Counted from the first letter of the stretch, positions 10,946-22,846 are shown. The stretch is DNA of 64,000 bases from Fomes fomentarius (GCA_022606135.1 JABYQN010000002.1:310001-374000); one strand, 5' to 3'. Made by a program: numbers and translations. The notes: a model not told the origin generated them from the letters alone.

Positions 10946-12132
10946 TATGATACGTAGCATCTTGACTCTTTACCAATAATATGAAGGCTGACTACATTGT
11001 GTACTTCTGGGGGAACGCCGTCAACTACGAACGGCAAGATTCAATGTGGAACTATGTACGCCTATCCACCGGGAGTACCTCTGACCTAGCTCCGATGATA
11101 GATCCGCGTGTTAGAATTTCGCACGCACTCCGTGATGTCCGTCATAGCTGACCCGGCGATGTTCGTGATCTTCGAGCGCGACGCCTTGTTCGGCGCATCA
11201 AATAGGGCCATGGAGGGCCAGATCCTGGTCGCCAGTATGGGTGAGCTTTCAAATAATTTGAACGTTCTGCGAATGCTGGCCAAATGGCCATTTTCACAAT
11301 CTTTGCAAGTTGCTTCACCACGAATGAAGACAGGACACAGCCGTCATGCTGCCCACGAGATCATAAGATTTGAGATGTGTTGGGCCCCATGCCGATCATG
11401 GACTTACCGGTTCGCATCCCTTTGCCGAGAGCCTGGCGCCGTACGTGGCAATATGATATATTGCCCGGAGGACTACCGCCTGTCCCACAATAGAGTCTAT
11501 GCCGATGACTTCTCATGCGCATCTCCGAGGAACTAGACAGGCAACAATGGAAGACCAGTGCGTCAAGAAGCTGATGCATCCACATAGGATAGGGCTCAAG
11601 TCATCGAAGCCGGAATAATTTGATTCTTCTGGTACGTGAGTGGCAACGATGTTCTGATCCTCAGTTGACAGGAATAGACTGACTAGTTCGTCAGAAATCT
11701 ATCACGTAACTTTGAAATTGAACATTATCTCGCACCCCTCCCCTCCTAGCGGCACGCCAGTTCAGCGTTCCGGGTCGGCACACACACGCTCGTCTATGCT
11801 ACCTATGTGGTGTCGCTTTCTGATGCTGCTTGAGATCAGAGCGGGGATAGCGCAGGCGGCGAGGTACGTCGAAGAGCGTGTGGTAAGTAGTCCCCGGGCC
11901 CGTCGAACGCTCAGGCTGACAGGGATGTTTGATGTTGGAACATGTGCTCGCAGAGCTGGTGGGCGTGAGTCTGCCGATGACTCGCCTAGCCTGGGTCAGT
12001 ATCGCTCAAGAATGATACACTGAATTGTACACAGGATTGGCGTCTGCGGAAACGGCTTAAAACGGGCTTCGACTTCGTACATCCATCCAAGCCCGCTCTT
12101 GTGTGCTTGCAGACTTGTGTGTTCAGCCCAGG
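10946..12132. other. Region without a recognised gene
   Basis: A plus-strand open stretch at 11108-11250 ends in a GTGAGC donor-like site, and another lies at 11820-11880. Neither matches a family I recognise and they do not join into a gene. The last 50 nt are the 5' side of the protease gene. Confidence 0.4.
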
Positions 12133-14250
12133 ATGATGGTCTCTTGTTCCTTCATCGCTTTCTGTGCCGTCGGGCTATCGCTCCCAGGAGTGAAGGGAGC
12201 GAGAACGACCGTCGAGTCCCACCCCAAGTTCGTTCCTCTCCAACCCGCCTCTCCTGGGTCCTCGATCGAGTTGACTCTTGGTCTCCCTCCATCCAACGTC
12301 GAAGGCCTTCATGCGGCCTTGTTGGACGTCAGCGACCCCAGTAGCCCCAACTATGGCAAGTATCTATCGAAGTCTGAGGTCCGTGGTGTATTTCTTACAG
12401 CCTAGCCCCACCCCACTAACCGTTGTCCCTGCGCAGGTCGAGGCATTTGTGGCACCCAAACCTGAGAGCATTAAGGTCATTACTGACTGGCTCTCGAAGG
12501 CCAACATCAAGGCCAACGTAATTTCCCCATCCGGGGACATGCTGCGTGTCAATGTCCCGGTCCAAACTGCCAACGCGCTCCTCGCGGCCAACTACACCGA
12601 GTTCAAGGATCAGACCACCGACCGGACAATCGTCCGGACGCTATCTTACTCGCTTCCCGTCGACGTCCAGAAGCACCTACAGTTCATCTATCCGACCACC
12701 CAGTATGTTGGCGCTTCAAGATATTGCTCTTGCACGCATTGACATGATGATTCAGATTCTTTGGACCACTGATCCCAAGCAAGCCACCCGTCCAGGTTAT
12801 TCAGCCCCCGAGATCGAAGTCGAAGAGAGCTACACCACCCGCCTTGTGCAACCAAGAGATCGATCCAGAATGCTTACAGGACATCTACAACATTCCCGCC
12901 GCCCCGGCGACCAATCCGGGAAATAGCCTCGGCGTCGCCGGATACTTGAATGAATTTGCGACTCAGGATGACCTCAACGTAGGTAGTCTCTGCTCACTGA
13001 GAATATGCAGTGGTTCTCAGCTAGATTCGTAGATTTTCTTCCTCGCCTTCCGTCCCGACGTCACGACCACGCCTTCTTTTGACGTCGTTTCTGTCGACAA
13101 TGGGGTTACGTCCGGGAATGGCACTCTAGAAGCGGTACGTTCTATTACTAGTTTTGCTGCTGGCAATTGTTGACTGGAACATGAAACCGCGCTCAGAGCC
13201 TCGACATCCAATATACAGTCGGTGTCGCAACGAATGTACCCACCACATTCTACTCGGATGGAAGCGCCAATGTCTTTGGGTTTATCGATATGGCAAACAC
13301 CCTACTCGCTCTGGACGAGCTCCCGCTGGTGCTAAGCACTAGCTACGGATTCGATGAGGACGTTTTCAATAACGACCAAGAGATCGCAAAGTACGTGAAT
13401 CGTGCTGATGAATCGGCCATGAGTCGTACTTGACCATGCATCGGTAGCACCCTCTGCAACGCCTATGCTCAACTCGGAGCTCGCGGAACGAGCGTATTCT
13501 TCTGCTCCGGAGACAACGGCGTATACAGCTTCCCGTTCAACAGCGAATGTTCGGCGACTGAGTTCGGACCAACGTTCCCCAGCGGATGCCCCTTGTAAGT
13601 GACTCACTCCTCCCACCACTCTCACGGACGCTGACTTCGCTCGCTCGTCACGCAGTCTCACGTCCGTCGGGGGTACTCAAGGCATCGACCCCGAAGTCAC
13701 AGCATCGTTCTCCTCAGGTGGATTCTCGAACATCTTCGCGCGCCCAAGTTACCAAGACGCCGCGGTCGAGAACTACCTCACGCAGCTCGGGAGCACCAAC
13801 GCGGGGCTTTTCAACACTTCCGGACGTGGCTTCCCCGACGTGTCCGCCCAGTCTGTCGACTTCATCACGCGCATCTCCGGCCAGTTCGGGTTGGTGCTCG
13901 GCACGAGCGCGTCGACGCCGACATTCGCAAGCGTCGTCGCGCTCCTGAACGACAAACGACTGGATGCTGGGCTGCCCCCGCTCGGGTTCCTAAACCCGCT
14001 CCTGTACTCGCAGGGCGCGTCGGCGCTGAATGATATCACTGTTGGAAGTAACCCAGGATGTGGCGCGCAGGGCTTCCCGGCGCTACAGGGGTGGGATCCG
14101 GTATGTCGAGGTCACTACTATTCAGGAACATCGTGTCTGCGTACTGATGCACGGTTTAACCTCTCTATTCAGGCTACCGGCCTAGGTACTCCAGACTACG
14201 AGAAGCTGCTCAATCTCGTGCTGAGCGTTGCAGGCGGCAAGAGTGAGTAG
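12133..14250 (+). CDS. Secreted sedolisin (S53) serine-carboxyl protease
   Basis: Eight exons: 12133-12378, 12437-12702, 12756-12978, 13033-13134, 13197-13390, 13448-13594, 13656-14100 and 14173-14250. They sum to 1701 nt and give 566 residues in one frame. A signal peptide of about 22 residues comes first, then a pro-kumamolisin activation domain (HPKFVPLQPASPGSSIELTL ... GDMLRVNVPVQTANALL). The catalytic domain begins after the linker with basic residues (SKSKRATP). Catalytic residues are visible: Glu and Asp in LEASLDIQY (E-x3-D), the oxyanion Asp in SGDNG, and Ser in GTSASTPTFA. The C-terminal calcium-site region reads DPATGLGTPDYEKL. Family members are acid-active endo- or tripeptidyl-peptidases secreted for nutrition, like grifolisin and aorsin. 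All seven introns are 53-72 nt. Confidence 0.95.
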
Positions 14251-15119
14251 GATGGTGAATGTACGGCACATAGGACTTGGAACATCGCAGATACTTGCAA
14301 CGACGATTGTCGATCGATGTAGATCTGATAGCTGAACCATGATCAGGAGATACTGCCAAGGGATAGGCAGAGGGAATACGTACAGAATTACGAGCGCCAG
14401 ATATGTGGCACTGATTGAGGGGACTCGAAGCTGACTTGCGCCGACAGTCACGAAGTACATGGTTGTTAGGTCAAAGAGGCAATTTGCGCATTAGAGACGA
14501 AAGGAACCTACATGGACATACACCGTTTTTCGGGACTCAAGGCATTTGTCTTCAACTTCTTGCCCTACTTCACTGACCCTTCCTGTAAAGCTGTATGTCC
14601 CGACCCTTCGCAAGCACAGCTCTGCGTAGGAAGTCGCATAGCCTGATGGAAGCGGTGAGGTAGACGTCCAAGTATGTACAGCGCATTGTGGTTGTGGTTG
14701 TGGTCGAGCTGCAAGTGACAGGCTCAAATGTGGAGGGCACTGCACGCAGAATTAGCAGGTGACATCCACTTCACTTATTTAGCCCTCCTATCCCCAGGCA
14801 TCGCAGCTATCAGTGCTCCCATCTGATCACCTACAGCACCCCAATAGGCTCAACACTCATGGCCGGACGAAAACAGAGCGTCTCCAGACAAATATGCTCA
14901 CCGTCCTGCATCTAGACTCTGAGGAAGTGCATGTAGGCCTCGTGTTGGCCACGAGTGCCGCATGAGGATACTGGATTTGCAGCGCTTTCCAATACCTCCT
15001 GATCCAGAAGACACTGCGAAGCTTCTGGCAGAGCTTACTGGACTCGGACGACGATAAAGAGAGCACAGTCCAAGTGAACTTGAGTGACATCCCTCCACCC
15101 CCGCCGAATCCCAGCTGCC
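14251..15119. other. Intergenic region with a weak minus-strand candidate
   Basis: Between the protease and the BTB gene a minus-strand candidate runs from about 14745 to 14182. It has one stretch ending KTVYVHV before a GTAGGT site and a second hydrophobic stretch starting YFVTVGASQLRVP. No ATG is well placed and no family is recognised, so it is not called as a gene. Confidence 0.35.
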
Positions 15120-16131
15120 ATGTCGGCCTCCCCCGTCCCCACGTCCAGCACCCATGTCAGCGAGGACAGCCCGCACCGGGATTGCTCGATGGGCGATCTG
15201 ATCATACGCACTTCGGATGGCGTCGAGTTCCATGTTGAGCGCGAGCGTGTGGCCATAGCGTCACCCGTGTTCACCGACATGTTCTTCCTCCCTAATCCCC
15301 CAGGAGGAACCTCTCTCTCTTCCGCCGAGAAACCAATCATCAATGTATCCGAGTCTGGCACAGTATGGGAGCGCATCCTCTACATGTGCCACCACCCACC
15401 CGAGCCTGCGTTCGACTACACCCACATGCAGTCGCTGCTCGATGCTGGCAGGAAGTACTCCATCTCCGCTGTCAAAGAGCGCATGGCGCAGATGTTGCGT
15501 AGCCCAGACTACCTAGTCAAGAGGCCGGTCAGCGTATACGCCCTCGCGTGCGTATACAGGATCCCAGACGTCGCGCAGCTCGCCGCAAGACGCACACTTC
15601 GCCTGGGACCGGTGTTCGAGTACGTCCCCGAGCTCGCGGCGATTTCGGGGCGCGCGTACCACTATCTCCTCCAGTACCGCCAAAAGTGCAGTGTTGCTGC
15701 ACGCGCGGTCGTCTCGCGGTCGACGACGCAGACTGTGCCGGCGTGGGTCGACGAGGACGAGATCAAGAGCATCCTCGTATGCACCCGCCACGACTGCGAA
15801 AGCAAGGCGCAGTATTACTACAAGCGCGAGACAGATTACTATGTTCGTCCATCGTGGATGGAGTACCTCGGCAGCCTTGAGCGGAGCCTCGAGTTCCGGC
15901 CGGACGGGAGCATGGCGACGAGCACGGAGATGCTCGAACCTGTGGTAGTGTCCGCGGCTGAGTGTGTTGCGTGTGCGCGTAAGATTTTTGGGCAAGCGAT
16001 GGCGTTTTCGAAGATAGTCGAGGAACGTATCGAGGCGGAAATCGAGAAGGTGAGCTGCCGTTCATCATGCTCCTCGCGAAGGTTCTTGCTGAGTGATGAC
16101 ACTGTAGATTGAGCTCGAGGTCGAGGAATAA
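15120..16131 (+). CDS. BTB/POZ domain protein
   Basis: Exons 15120-16049 and 16108-16131, 317 residues; the intron is 58 nt and the last exon adds only seven residues (IELEVEE). The BTB fold lies at about residues 20-130: GDLIIRTSDGVEFHVERERVAIASPVF, then a long loop, then the helices around YTHMQSLLDAGRKYSISAVKERM. The remainder is helical with several cysteine pairs (CTRHDCES, CVACARK) of unknown meaning. BTB-only proteins of this kind are very numerous in Agaricomycetes and usually mediate dimerisation or Cul3 ligase recruitment; the partner is unknown. The ATG at 15120 is the first in frame. Confidence 0.88.
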
Positions 16132-16327
16132 TGCATCATCACTCACCACGAAAGGACATGTCGTAGACCGAACGCTCCATGTGCAGTTAGATGGTCGTGT
16201 TCATTAGCTCGTTGCTTGTACTTCTTGTTACGATGCTGATAGTGTATCATAGATGGACAAAGTTTCCAGATGGCGTATGTTCACGACAAAAATCTTTGTT
16301 GTGAGCGGAGTGAGCTTGGTTTTCATA

Positions 16328-16629
16328 CTACTTGTTCCAACGCAATACACTCGCGACTAGGAAGCCTGTACTCGCGCTCCCGGATGAGCAGTTTGGAAAA
16401 GAAGTGGTATCCATGACTTACACACACCAACTCCTGCCATGAGCCTCTTCCCCACCACTGATCCCGGGGCATGCGCACGAGATTGATTCAGCGCGTACAC
16501 GCCAACTCCTCCGAGAGCGACTGTCCCGATGACCCGACAAGCTAAGCAGTCCTGTGGTGCGCTGGCGAGTGTTGAAGACTCCGTGCCGTCTGTGGGTCGC
16601 CGCTCAGCCGGTGTCGAGGTTGCCATCAT
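16328..16629 (-). CDS. DMAC1-like (DUF4536) small membrane protein
   Basis: Exons 16629-16422 and 16365-16328, 81 residues. The core DCLACRVIGTVALGGVGVYALNQSR is characteristic of the DMAC1/TMEM261 family: a CxxC pair followed by a glycine-rich membrane segment. A second hydrophobic segment is completed only after splicing (GVGVCFLVASVLRW). In animals DMAC1 assists assembly of the distal membrane arm of respiratory complex I, so a mitochondrial inner-membrane role is likely here. The single intron is 56 nt and the frame closes exactly. Confidence 0.82.
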
Positions 16630-16927
16630 GGCTGGAGAGGATGATGGAAGTGACGATAGACAAGACCCGCCTGCGCCGCGCGTTCGCGCGGCCTCGGATC
16701 ATGCGTCTGTAGGCGCGTCTTTTTGAGATGCGCAGCTGAGTTGGTGCTCCGGTCCCTCACCTGCACGGCTTGCCCAACTAGCACATCGGTACCGTCCGCT
16801 CATCCACATCCTTGACCTATCATTTACATTGCCCTGTCAATCCAGCGAACAAGCCCTGCTGCTGCCTCTCTATGCAGAGCCATCCTTGTGAGGCTAGATG
16901 ATGTGAATGAAACTTTACATCGACGGT

Positions 16928-16932
16928 GGTGC
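16928..16932. repeat. Target site duplication, left
   Basis: GGTGC directly before the left LTR, matching GGTGC at 23675-23679 after the right LTR. Five bases is the size expected for Ty3/gypsy integrases. Confidence 0.92.
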
Positions 16933-17221
16933 TGTCGGGACCCGATGAGCGTCTGTCGGCAGGGCAGGCGAGGCGTCGAGTAGAGTGAATGAATATAGAT
17001 ATGAGTGTGAGAGTGTCAGAGAAGTACAGCAGCGCCGGACGGTACCGTAAGACGAGAAGGACAGTCTGGGGAGAAGAAGTCTCCCCAGCGACTATAAGAG
17101 ACCGTGAGGGATCCGATAACTAACTATCGATGAGGAGAACACGAGGACTCGGGCATGAGGCTACTGCACGTAGGGCGTCTATCGGTAAGGAGAGCGTTCA
17201 GGCGCTGAAGAATTCGTAACA
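16933..17221 (-). repeat. 3' LTR (289 bp)
   Basis: On the plus strand it reads TGTCGGGACC ... TTCGTAACA, giving the expected TG...CA ends. It matches the LTR at 23386-23674 base for base on reading. The pol frame ends inside it at 17124. It contains the hairpin-like pair CTGGGGAGA and TCTCCCCAG at about 17066-17088. Confidence 0.95.
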
Positions 17222-20200
17222 TCACCCCCTCTTTAAGACGCGCTTTCTCCTGGAGCGCGATATCGTCAGGAAGAGTGGACGCGAGAAACTGCGCATAAGA
17301 TATTCCGAGCGAATTCACCGGGCGGGGCGCACTTGGGTGTGCCCGATGAAACTCTGCGATGGCCTCCTTGGCATGGGGAAGGTTTGTGCGCGAGAGCCAC
17401 TCGTTCTCAGTGTCCGGGTACCCCCTCCACTTGACGAGGTACTCGATTCCTCTCTTGTTGCGTGTCGGGCGCGAGTCGAGCACCGTTTCCACTTCTACCT
17501 CCTCTTCGCCTTCTACCAGCTCTGCCGGAGGTCTCTCGAAGTTCGGTCCGTGGGCTTCTGTCTCTATGTACGGTGTGAGGAGAGACGCGTGGAAGACTGG
17601 GTGGATACGTTTCCAAGTCTTTGGGATGTCGAGTCTATATGTGACCGGGCCAAGCACGTCAGTTATTTCGAATGGTCCATGACGCTTTGCCGCGAGCTTA
17701 GCTTTCGGCTGAGTGGTCTTCAGGTTTTTCCCATCTAGCCAGACCTTGTCCCCTGCCTTGAGATTTATCGCATCTTTTCCCCAGTCCCCGTTGTTCCGTT
17801 TCATCAACTCCGCCGCAAGCGCGAGGCTCGCGTCTGCTTCCTTCCGCATCTCCTCTAGTGCGAGAAGGCGTTCTTCTACACTTGGGACGTTCGAATCTGT
17901 ATCGAGTACTGAGGGGAACATACGTGGCGTGAACCCATACCAAAGTTGGAACGGAGACTTCCCTGTGGCAGAGTGGACTCGAGAATTGTGGCAAAACTCG
18001 GCGTAGGGTAGCCACTTCACCCAATCGTCTTGCCTATAGTTGCAGAACGCTCGTAGGTACTGCTCGACTTCTTGATTAACCCTTTCCGTTTCGCCGTCCG
18101 TCTGTGGGTGGTATGCCGTACTGAGTGATGACTGAATCCCGAGCTTCTCGAGGACTCCACGCGTGACCTTGCTTGCGAACTGCGGGCCTCTGTCCGAGAT
18201 AAGCTGGTCCCAGAGTCCGACCCGTCGATAGACATTGTTGAACAACAGGTCGATGGTCCCATCGGCGTCGATAGTCTTGTGGCAGGGCGTGAGGACAATT
18301 GCTTTTGTACTCCGATCGACCGTGACGTTGAGCGCGTCGTAGCCATCGGACGGGGGTAAATCAGTGACATAGTCCGTTGTGAGCGTGCCGAAGGGCCGGG
18401 ACGGGACTGTGTTCGGGACGAGTGGGACGTGTGCGGCATGACTCTGATTCTTAGTTGCTTGGCAGGTAGCGCATCCCTTGACGTAGTTGCGTACGAATAC
18501 TGAGATCCCGGGCCACCAGAACTCTCGACTGACGAGTTCGTACGTCTTGAAACGTCCAGGGTGGCCTGCTGTCGGCGAGTCGTGGTAGCGTCGCACAATG
18601 TCCCGACGCAATTCTGTGTCGTCGGGGATGTAGACCTTACCACGGAATAAGATGAGCCCATCCTCGTAGTTCCATTCTTGAATGTCTTTGACCAGGGATC
18701 GCGGGCCATTCTTCAAGATAACCTCGAGCGCTTGGACCACTTCGGCGTCGCGTTTGGGAGCTTCTCGAATCCTTTGGCGAAGGGCAGCATCCCCAATGGA
18801 GTTAACCATGCATGGGCGCGTCGCCCGTACACGGAAAAACTTTGGATCGAGGAGGACGTGGTCGCGGTTGTCATCCTCTACCCCCTCTTTGTGGTCAGGT
18901 CGCCTCGACATGGCGTCACTACGGTTCTGTTTGCCTGGCTTGTGGACGAGTAGAAAGTCGAAGCGTGAGAGGAACAAGGACCAACGTGCCTGTCTGCGGT
19001 TCAGCTTCTGCGCCGTCTTGAAATATTCGAGATTCTTGTGGTCCGTCCATATCTCGATTACGTCTGGGGCGCCTTCTAGGTAATGTCGCCAAGTCTCGAG
19101 TGCGCGGACAATCGCCAGCAGTTCTTTGTCATATATGTCGTAATTACGCTCCGCTTCGGACAAGGACTTCGACAGATACGCAACCGGGTGCCACTGGTCG
19201 TCCGTACCCTTTTGCGACAGGATTCCCCCTGTAGCGAAGTCCGACGCGTCGACTTCAACTAAGTACGGTTTGTCAGCGTCGGGCATAATAAGGACAGGGG
19301 ATGACGTGAACGCATCCTTCAGCTGGTCAAATGCTTCTTGACAGGTCGGCGTCCACAGCCAAGGCGTGTCCTTCCTTGTCAGGTCGAAGAGCGGGCGTGC
19401 GGTCTTTGAGAAGTCCTTGATGAACCGTCTGTAGAAATTTCCGAAGCCTAAGAATGCTTGGACGTCCTTGACTTTCTGCGGTGTCGGCCATTCGGCAATA
19501 CCTGCAATCTTGACTGGGTCCATGGCCAGTCGATCGTGTGAGATGATCAGGCCGAGATATTCGATTGAATCACGTTCAAAGAAGCATTTCTCCGGCTTCA
19601 GGAATAGGTCGTGTTCCTCGAGTCGTCTGAGGACCTGCTTCACGATCCGGCGGTGCTCTTCCATCGTCGCAGTGAAGACCAGGATGTCGTCCATATATAT
19701 GATGACTTTTCCGGTGTCGATCAAGTCCTTGAAGATCTCGTTCATCATTGCCTGGAACGTTGCCGGTGAGTTCATCAGTCCGAAGAACATAACTGTAGGC
19801 TCAAACAACCCAAGGTTCGTCTTAAACGCTGCTTTCCATTCGTCGCCCTCTTTGATGCGAACATTGTTGTACCCCCATCTGACGTCCATTTTCGAAAAGA
19901 TACGTGAGCCTTTCAGTTTGTCGACTAACTCTGGGATTAGGGGGAGGGGATACTCGTTCTTGATCGTCCCCGAGTTAAGGTATCTGTAGTCTTGGACTGG
20001 TCGTAGTTTCCCATCCTTCTTTTTGACGAAGAAGAACGGACTTGCCATGGGCGACTTCGAAGGTCGTATGTACCCCTTCCTCGTGTGTTCATCTACGAAC
20101 GCCTTTAGTTCCGCCTGTTCTGTCGGACTTAACGGGTAGATCTTGCATGACTTGGGTTGGAATTCCGGCTTCAGCTCGATGCTGTGATCCCATGGGCGTC

Positions 20201-21277
20201 GTTCCGGGAACCGTTCCGACTCTTGCTTGTCGAATACACGTTGGAACGGTCGATACGCTGGTGGGACCATCTCTTCAAAGGTTTGTGACCGCGTGTCTGT
20301 CGCTTTTTCGGCGAGTTCCTGAGCCTTAGTGAAACCTGCGCGGATATGCGCCGTGTCAGCTGGCTCATCCGGGTCATTGGGTACTTCGGACTTAGCCCGT
20401 TCGTCATCCTTCCTGTCTGGCACCAACCCTGCGAGCCGTGCCCCCATCGTCGTCCATGTATCCGGGATCACTGGACGATCATCTTCGTCTTCTGAAAAGA
20501 GTCTACTGGCGGGCTTGCGAAGGTCTGGCCTTTCGCGGCCAATCGTGCGTCGTCCTGCGACCTGTCGCGACGGTTTGATGGTGTGCGGTCCTTCGAGATC
20601 CTTGAACGTTACTTCGTAGTCGCGGTGGAAAACTCGAGGATCTTGTGCAGTTGCAAGTACTCGGGGGACTCGCGTTCGGTCCGGCTTGGTGCGTACGTGT
20701 TGCACAGGTGGTCGGACGAGCGTGCAGGTTGGTGGGCATCGCGTCAAGTCGACGCGATCCGTAGTCCAATCGATCTGAGGGTTATGCTCGTCGAGCCAGT
20801 CGGTTCCTAGTATGATGTCGTGGTCTCCAATGTCTGTAATGTAGAACTCCGCCCGTTCTTCGTGGTAGGACCGACCATTCTGCGAATAGATCCGCACGGT
20901 CTGTGTTGTGGTGTGTCGCACCCAACCCATAACGTTCTCAGAGCCATCAACGTTCCGCACCGGGAACGGTTGCTCTAGTCGTCTGAGGGTGAGTCGGTGC
21001 GTCTTTGCGAATCTTGAGTGCATGATGAGCCCCTCTGCTCCGCTGTCGAGGAGGGCTCGTGCGTCGATTTTTCTGCCGGTGAAGCGTCCAACGATGTTAG
21101 CTTCAAGTGTGATTGACGGGGTCTGGCGGTTGCGAGTTGTGAAAGAAATAGATATTGATTTTGGGTAGGAAAGGGACTCGCATTTGGCTAGTACATCATA
21201 TCGGTTTTTGGACGCAACTCCGGCATATCGTACAGTCCCGGTCGACGACGCGTCGACGGGACGATCTAAAAATCCAG
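17124..21277 (-). CDS. pol: Chromovirus Pol polyprotein
   Basis: One frame stays open from the gag stop region (about 21277) to 17124. Protease: LLDSGAEG, just upstream of the first ATG at 21023, then IILGTDW. Reverse transcriptase: RPVQDYRYLN, then the YMDD box (IYMDDILVFT). RNase H: VDASDFATGGILSQ and TDHKNLEYF. Integrase: an H...H and CATC zinc finger (HDSPTAGH ... GCATCQATK), then catalytic Asp in TTDYVTDLP, Asp in ISDRGPQF and Glu in TDGETERVNQ. A chromodomain follows (VLDSRPTRNKRGIEYLVKWR ... NEWLSRTNL), which places it among the chromoviruses. The last about 33 codons lie within the 3' LTR. Since the protease active site precedes any ATG, Pol should be made by -1 frameshifting from Gag. 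Confidence 0.95.
17222..17234 (-). other. Polypurine tract
   Basis: On the minus strand AAAGAGGGGGTGA lies immediately before the 3' LTR, the expected place for the plus-strand primer of reverse transcription. Confidence 0.8.
21266..21277 (-). promoter_or_regulatory. Candidate -1 ribosomal frameshift site at the gag/pol junction
   Basis: Gag ends GAT TTT TAG. The run of five T directly before the stop lets the ribosome slip back one base and read TTT TTA GAT in the pol frame, which is open from here. No start codon exists in the pol frame before the protease active site, so frame change is required. Confidence 0.65.
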
Positions 21278-22846
21278 CGTGGTAGCTAGGTCCTTCAACA
21301 GCGCGCTAGCTTCCTCCCTTCTCTCCGCGTCGAGCGTGTTAACGTGCTTGATGAACTTGGACAATGATTTGAGCGGATCTTCTTCGACTTCTTGCGTGAG
21401 GGACGGCGTGGGGTTCGACGACGTCGATGCAACCGGTGCGTCGGACGTGGCGTCCAGTGCCCTCACTCGTGGCCTCAAGGTCTTCTGCGGGCAGTCTCGG
21501 GCGACGTGACCGGCATTGGGCTTGCGGCAGTAGAAGCAGCCGTTCGTCGCGAACAGCTGTTTCTTCTGGTCTGGCGTCAGCGGCGTCCGTTTGACTGCGT
21601 CGACGTCCATCGGGACGGCCTGGTCATTGGAAGTTGTAGGCGGCGGCGGTCGGGCCTGAGCGGGACGATCGGACGGCTGCTGTGTCCTAAAGAAAGTCTG
21701 AAAGCGCGCACCGTGATTACTCTGGCCCCAGCGCTTCTTCTCGAGTTCACGTCCTCGAGTCTGCGCGTCGACCTCCTTAGCGTAGGACTTGTACATGTCG
21801 AGCTTGGTTGCCACCGGGTGGATGCGGTAGACGTCGTCGAGGATACCGGGGCGAAGGCCCTTCTTGAAGAAATATATCTGCGCCTCTTCGTCGTACTTGG
21901 TCTTGGGTGCCAGGATCTCGAACTCGGTGATATACTGCTCCACCGTGCGCGAGCCTTGCTTGAGGTTTTCAAATGCGACCTGTGCCTCACCCTTTTTGTC
22001 AGCGTACTCGAAGCGGATATCGAATGCGTCGGTGACCGCCTTCAGCGATCCGTACTTGGAGACGTAAGCGGTGTTAACCGCCAGTGCGTCCTCGTCCGCG
22101 AGGATTTGTTCCATTACCATCTCGGCCCACGCTCCCGCTACTTCGCCGTGCATGAAGCTGAGGAAGAGAATAACTTTCTTGCCTTCGTCACTGTAGCGCG
22201 TCGCATTCTGTCGGACGTAGAGCTCGAAAGCGAGTCGAAATCGCCGTGCTTGATTTTTGTCGCCGGTGAACGGCTGAGGTTTGTTGCCGATGTCGGCGGT
22301 TTGTATGGTGGTGGTCGTAGCGGCCATGTTGCTAGCGGCTAGGGGGGTCGGTGTCTGGACTGCTGGCGTGTCTTCAGAATCGGGCACGGTAGCTGCTGGG
22401 ACGTCGTCGAGAGGGGCGAACGACGGCGGGATAGGATCGGGTGCGGGGTCTGTCGTGGGCGGCGGTGGAGACGCTTGAGCGCGGGGGTTGAGCGCTTGCT
22501 CGTGCGGTAGGCGTGGAGGTATTGTGATGAGTTGGGGTGAGGAGGGACGTGGCGTTGAAGGTGGTGTGCTGCGGTGTTCAGTTTGCGTGTCGCTCTGTCG
22601 CTGTGCGTAGCGATGTTCTTCCGGCGAGACGTACGGGTGGCCTTCGCGCGTCAGGAAGTACCAGCCGGGTTCTTCTAATTCGTCGTCCGAGTCGTCTCCC
22701 GAGAACCAGTCTATTTCTTCCCGGCCGTCCGGGGTCTCGATGAAGTACTGGCCTGCGGATTTCTGGACGTATTCGGGGGTGCGGCGCCCCGGAGTGGAGG
22801 AGTCGGACGGCGCGCGGAACCTGCCTGTGGAACTCGTGTTGGGCGT
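21266..22846 (-). CDS. gag: Chromovirus Gag
   Basis: The frame is open from just after an amber codon (22849-22847) to the TAG at 21268-21266. The first ATG is at 22327 (MAATTTTIQTADIG). The capsid-like region contains PQPFTGDKNQARRFRLAFEL and FENLKQGSRTVEQYITEFEI, typical of retrotransposon Gag. The nucleocapsid has one zinc knuckle, CFYCRKPNAGHVARDC, with spacing C-x2-C-x6-H-x4-C, two residues longer than the usual C-x2-C-x4-H-x4-C. The upstream part (EEIDWFSGDDSDDE ... GWYFLTREGHPYVSPEEHRY) is in the same frame but lacks an ATG, so it is translated only if the amber codon is read through or absent. Confidence 0.88.
   Translation of the reverse strand, partial: TPNTSSTGRFRAPSDSSTPGRRTPEYVQKSAGQYFIETPDGREEIDWFSGDDSDDELEEPGWYFLTREGHPYVSPEEHRYAQRQSDTQTEHRSTPPSTPRPSSPQLITIPPRLPHEQALNPRAQASPPPPTTDPAPDPIPPSFAPLDDVPAATVPDSEDTPAVQTPTPLAASNMAATTTTIQTADIGNKPQPFTGDKNQARRFRLAFELYVRQNATRYSDEGKKVILFLSFMHGEVAGAWAEMVMEQILADEDALAVNTAYVSKYGSLKAVTDAFDIRFEYADKKGEAQVAFENLKQGSRTVEQYITEFEILAPKTKYDEEAQIYFFKKGLRPGILDDVYRIHPVATKLDMYKSYAKEVDAQTRGRELEKKRWGQSNHGARFQTFFRTQQPSDRPAQARPPPPTTSNDQAVPMDVDAVKRTPLTPDQKKQLFATNGCFYCRKPNAGHVARDCPQKTLRPRVRALDATSDAPVASTSSNPTPSLTQEVEEDPLKSLSKFIKHVNTLDAERREEASALLKDLATTLDF

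Noticed and set aside
15513..15995. 160-codon minus-strand open frame over the BTB gene
   Set aside because: Antisense shadow of a GC-rich coding exon.
21392..22342. 316-codon open frame on the plus strand
   Set aside because: It is antisense to the well-supported gag frame; its composition mirrors gag codon usage and it matches no family.
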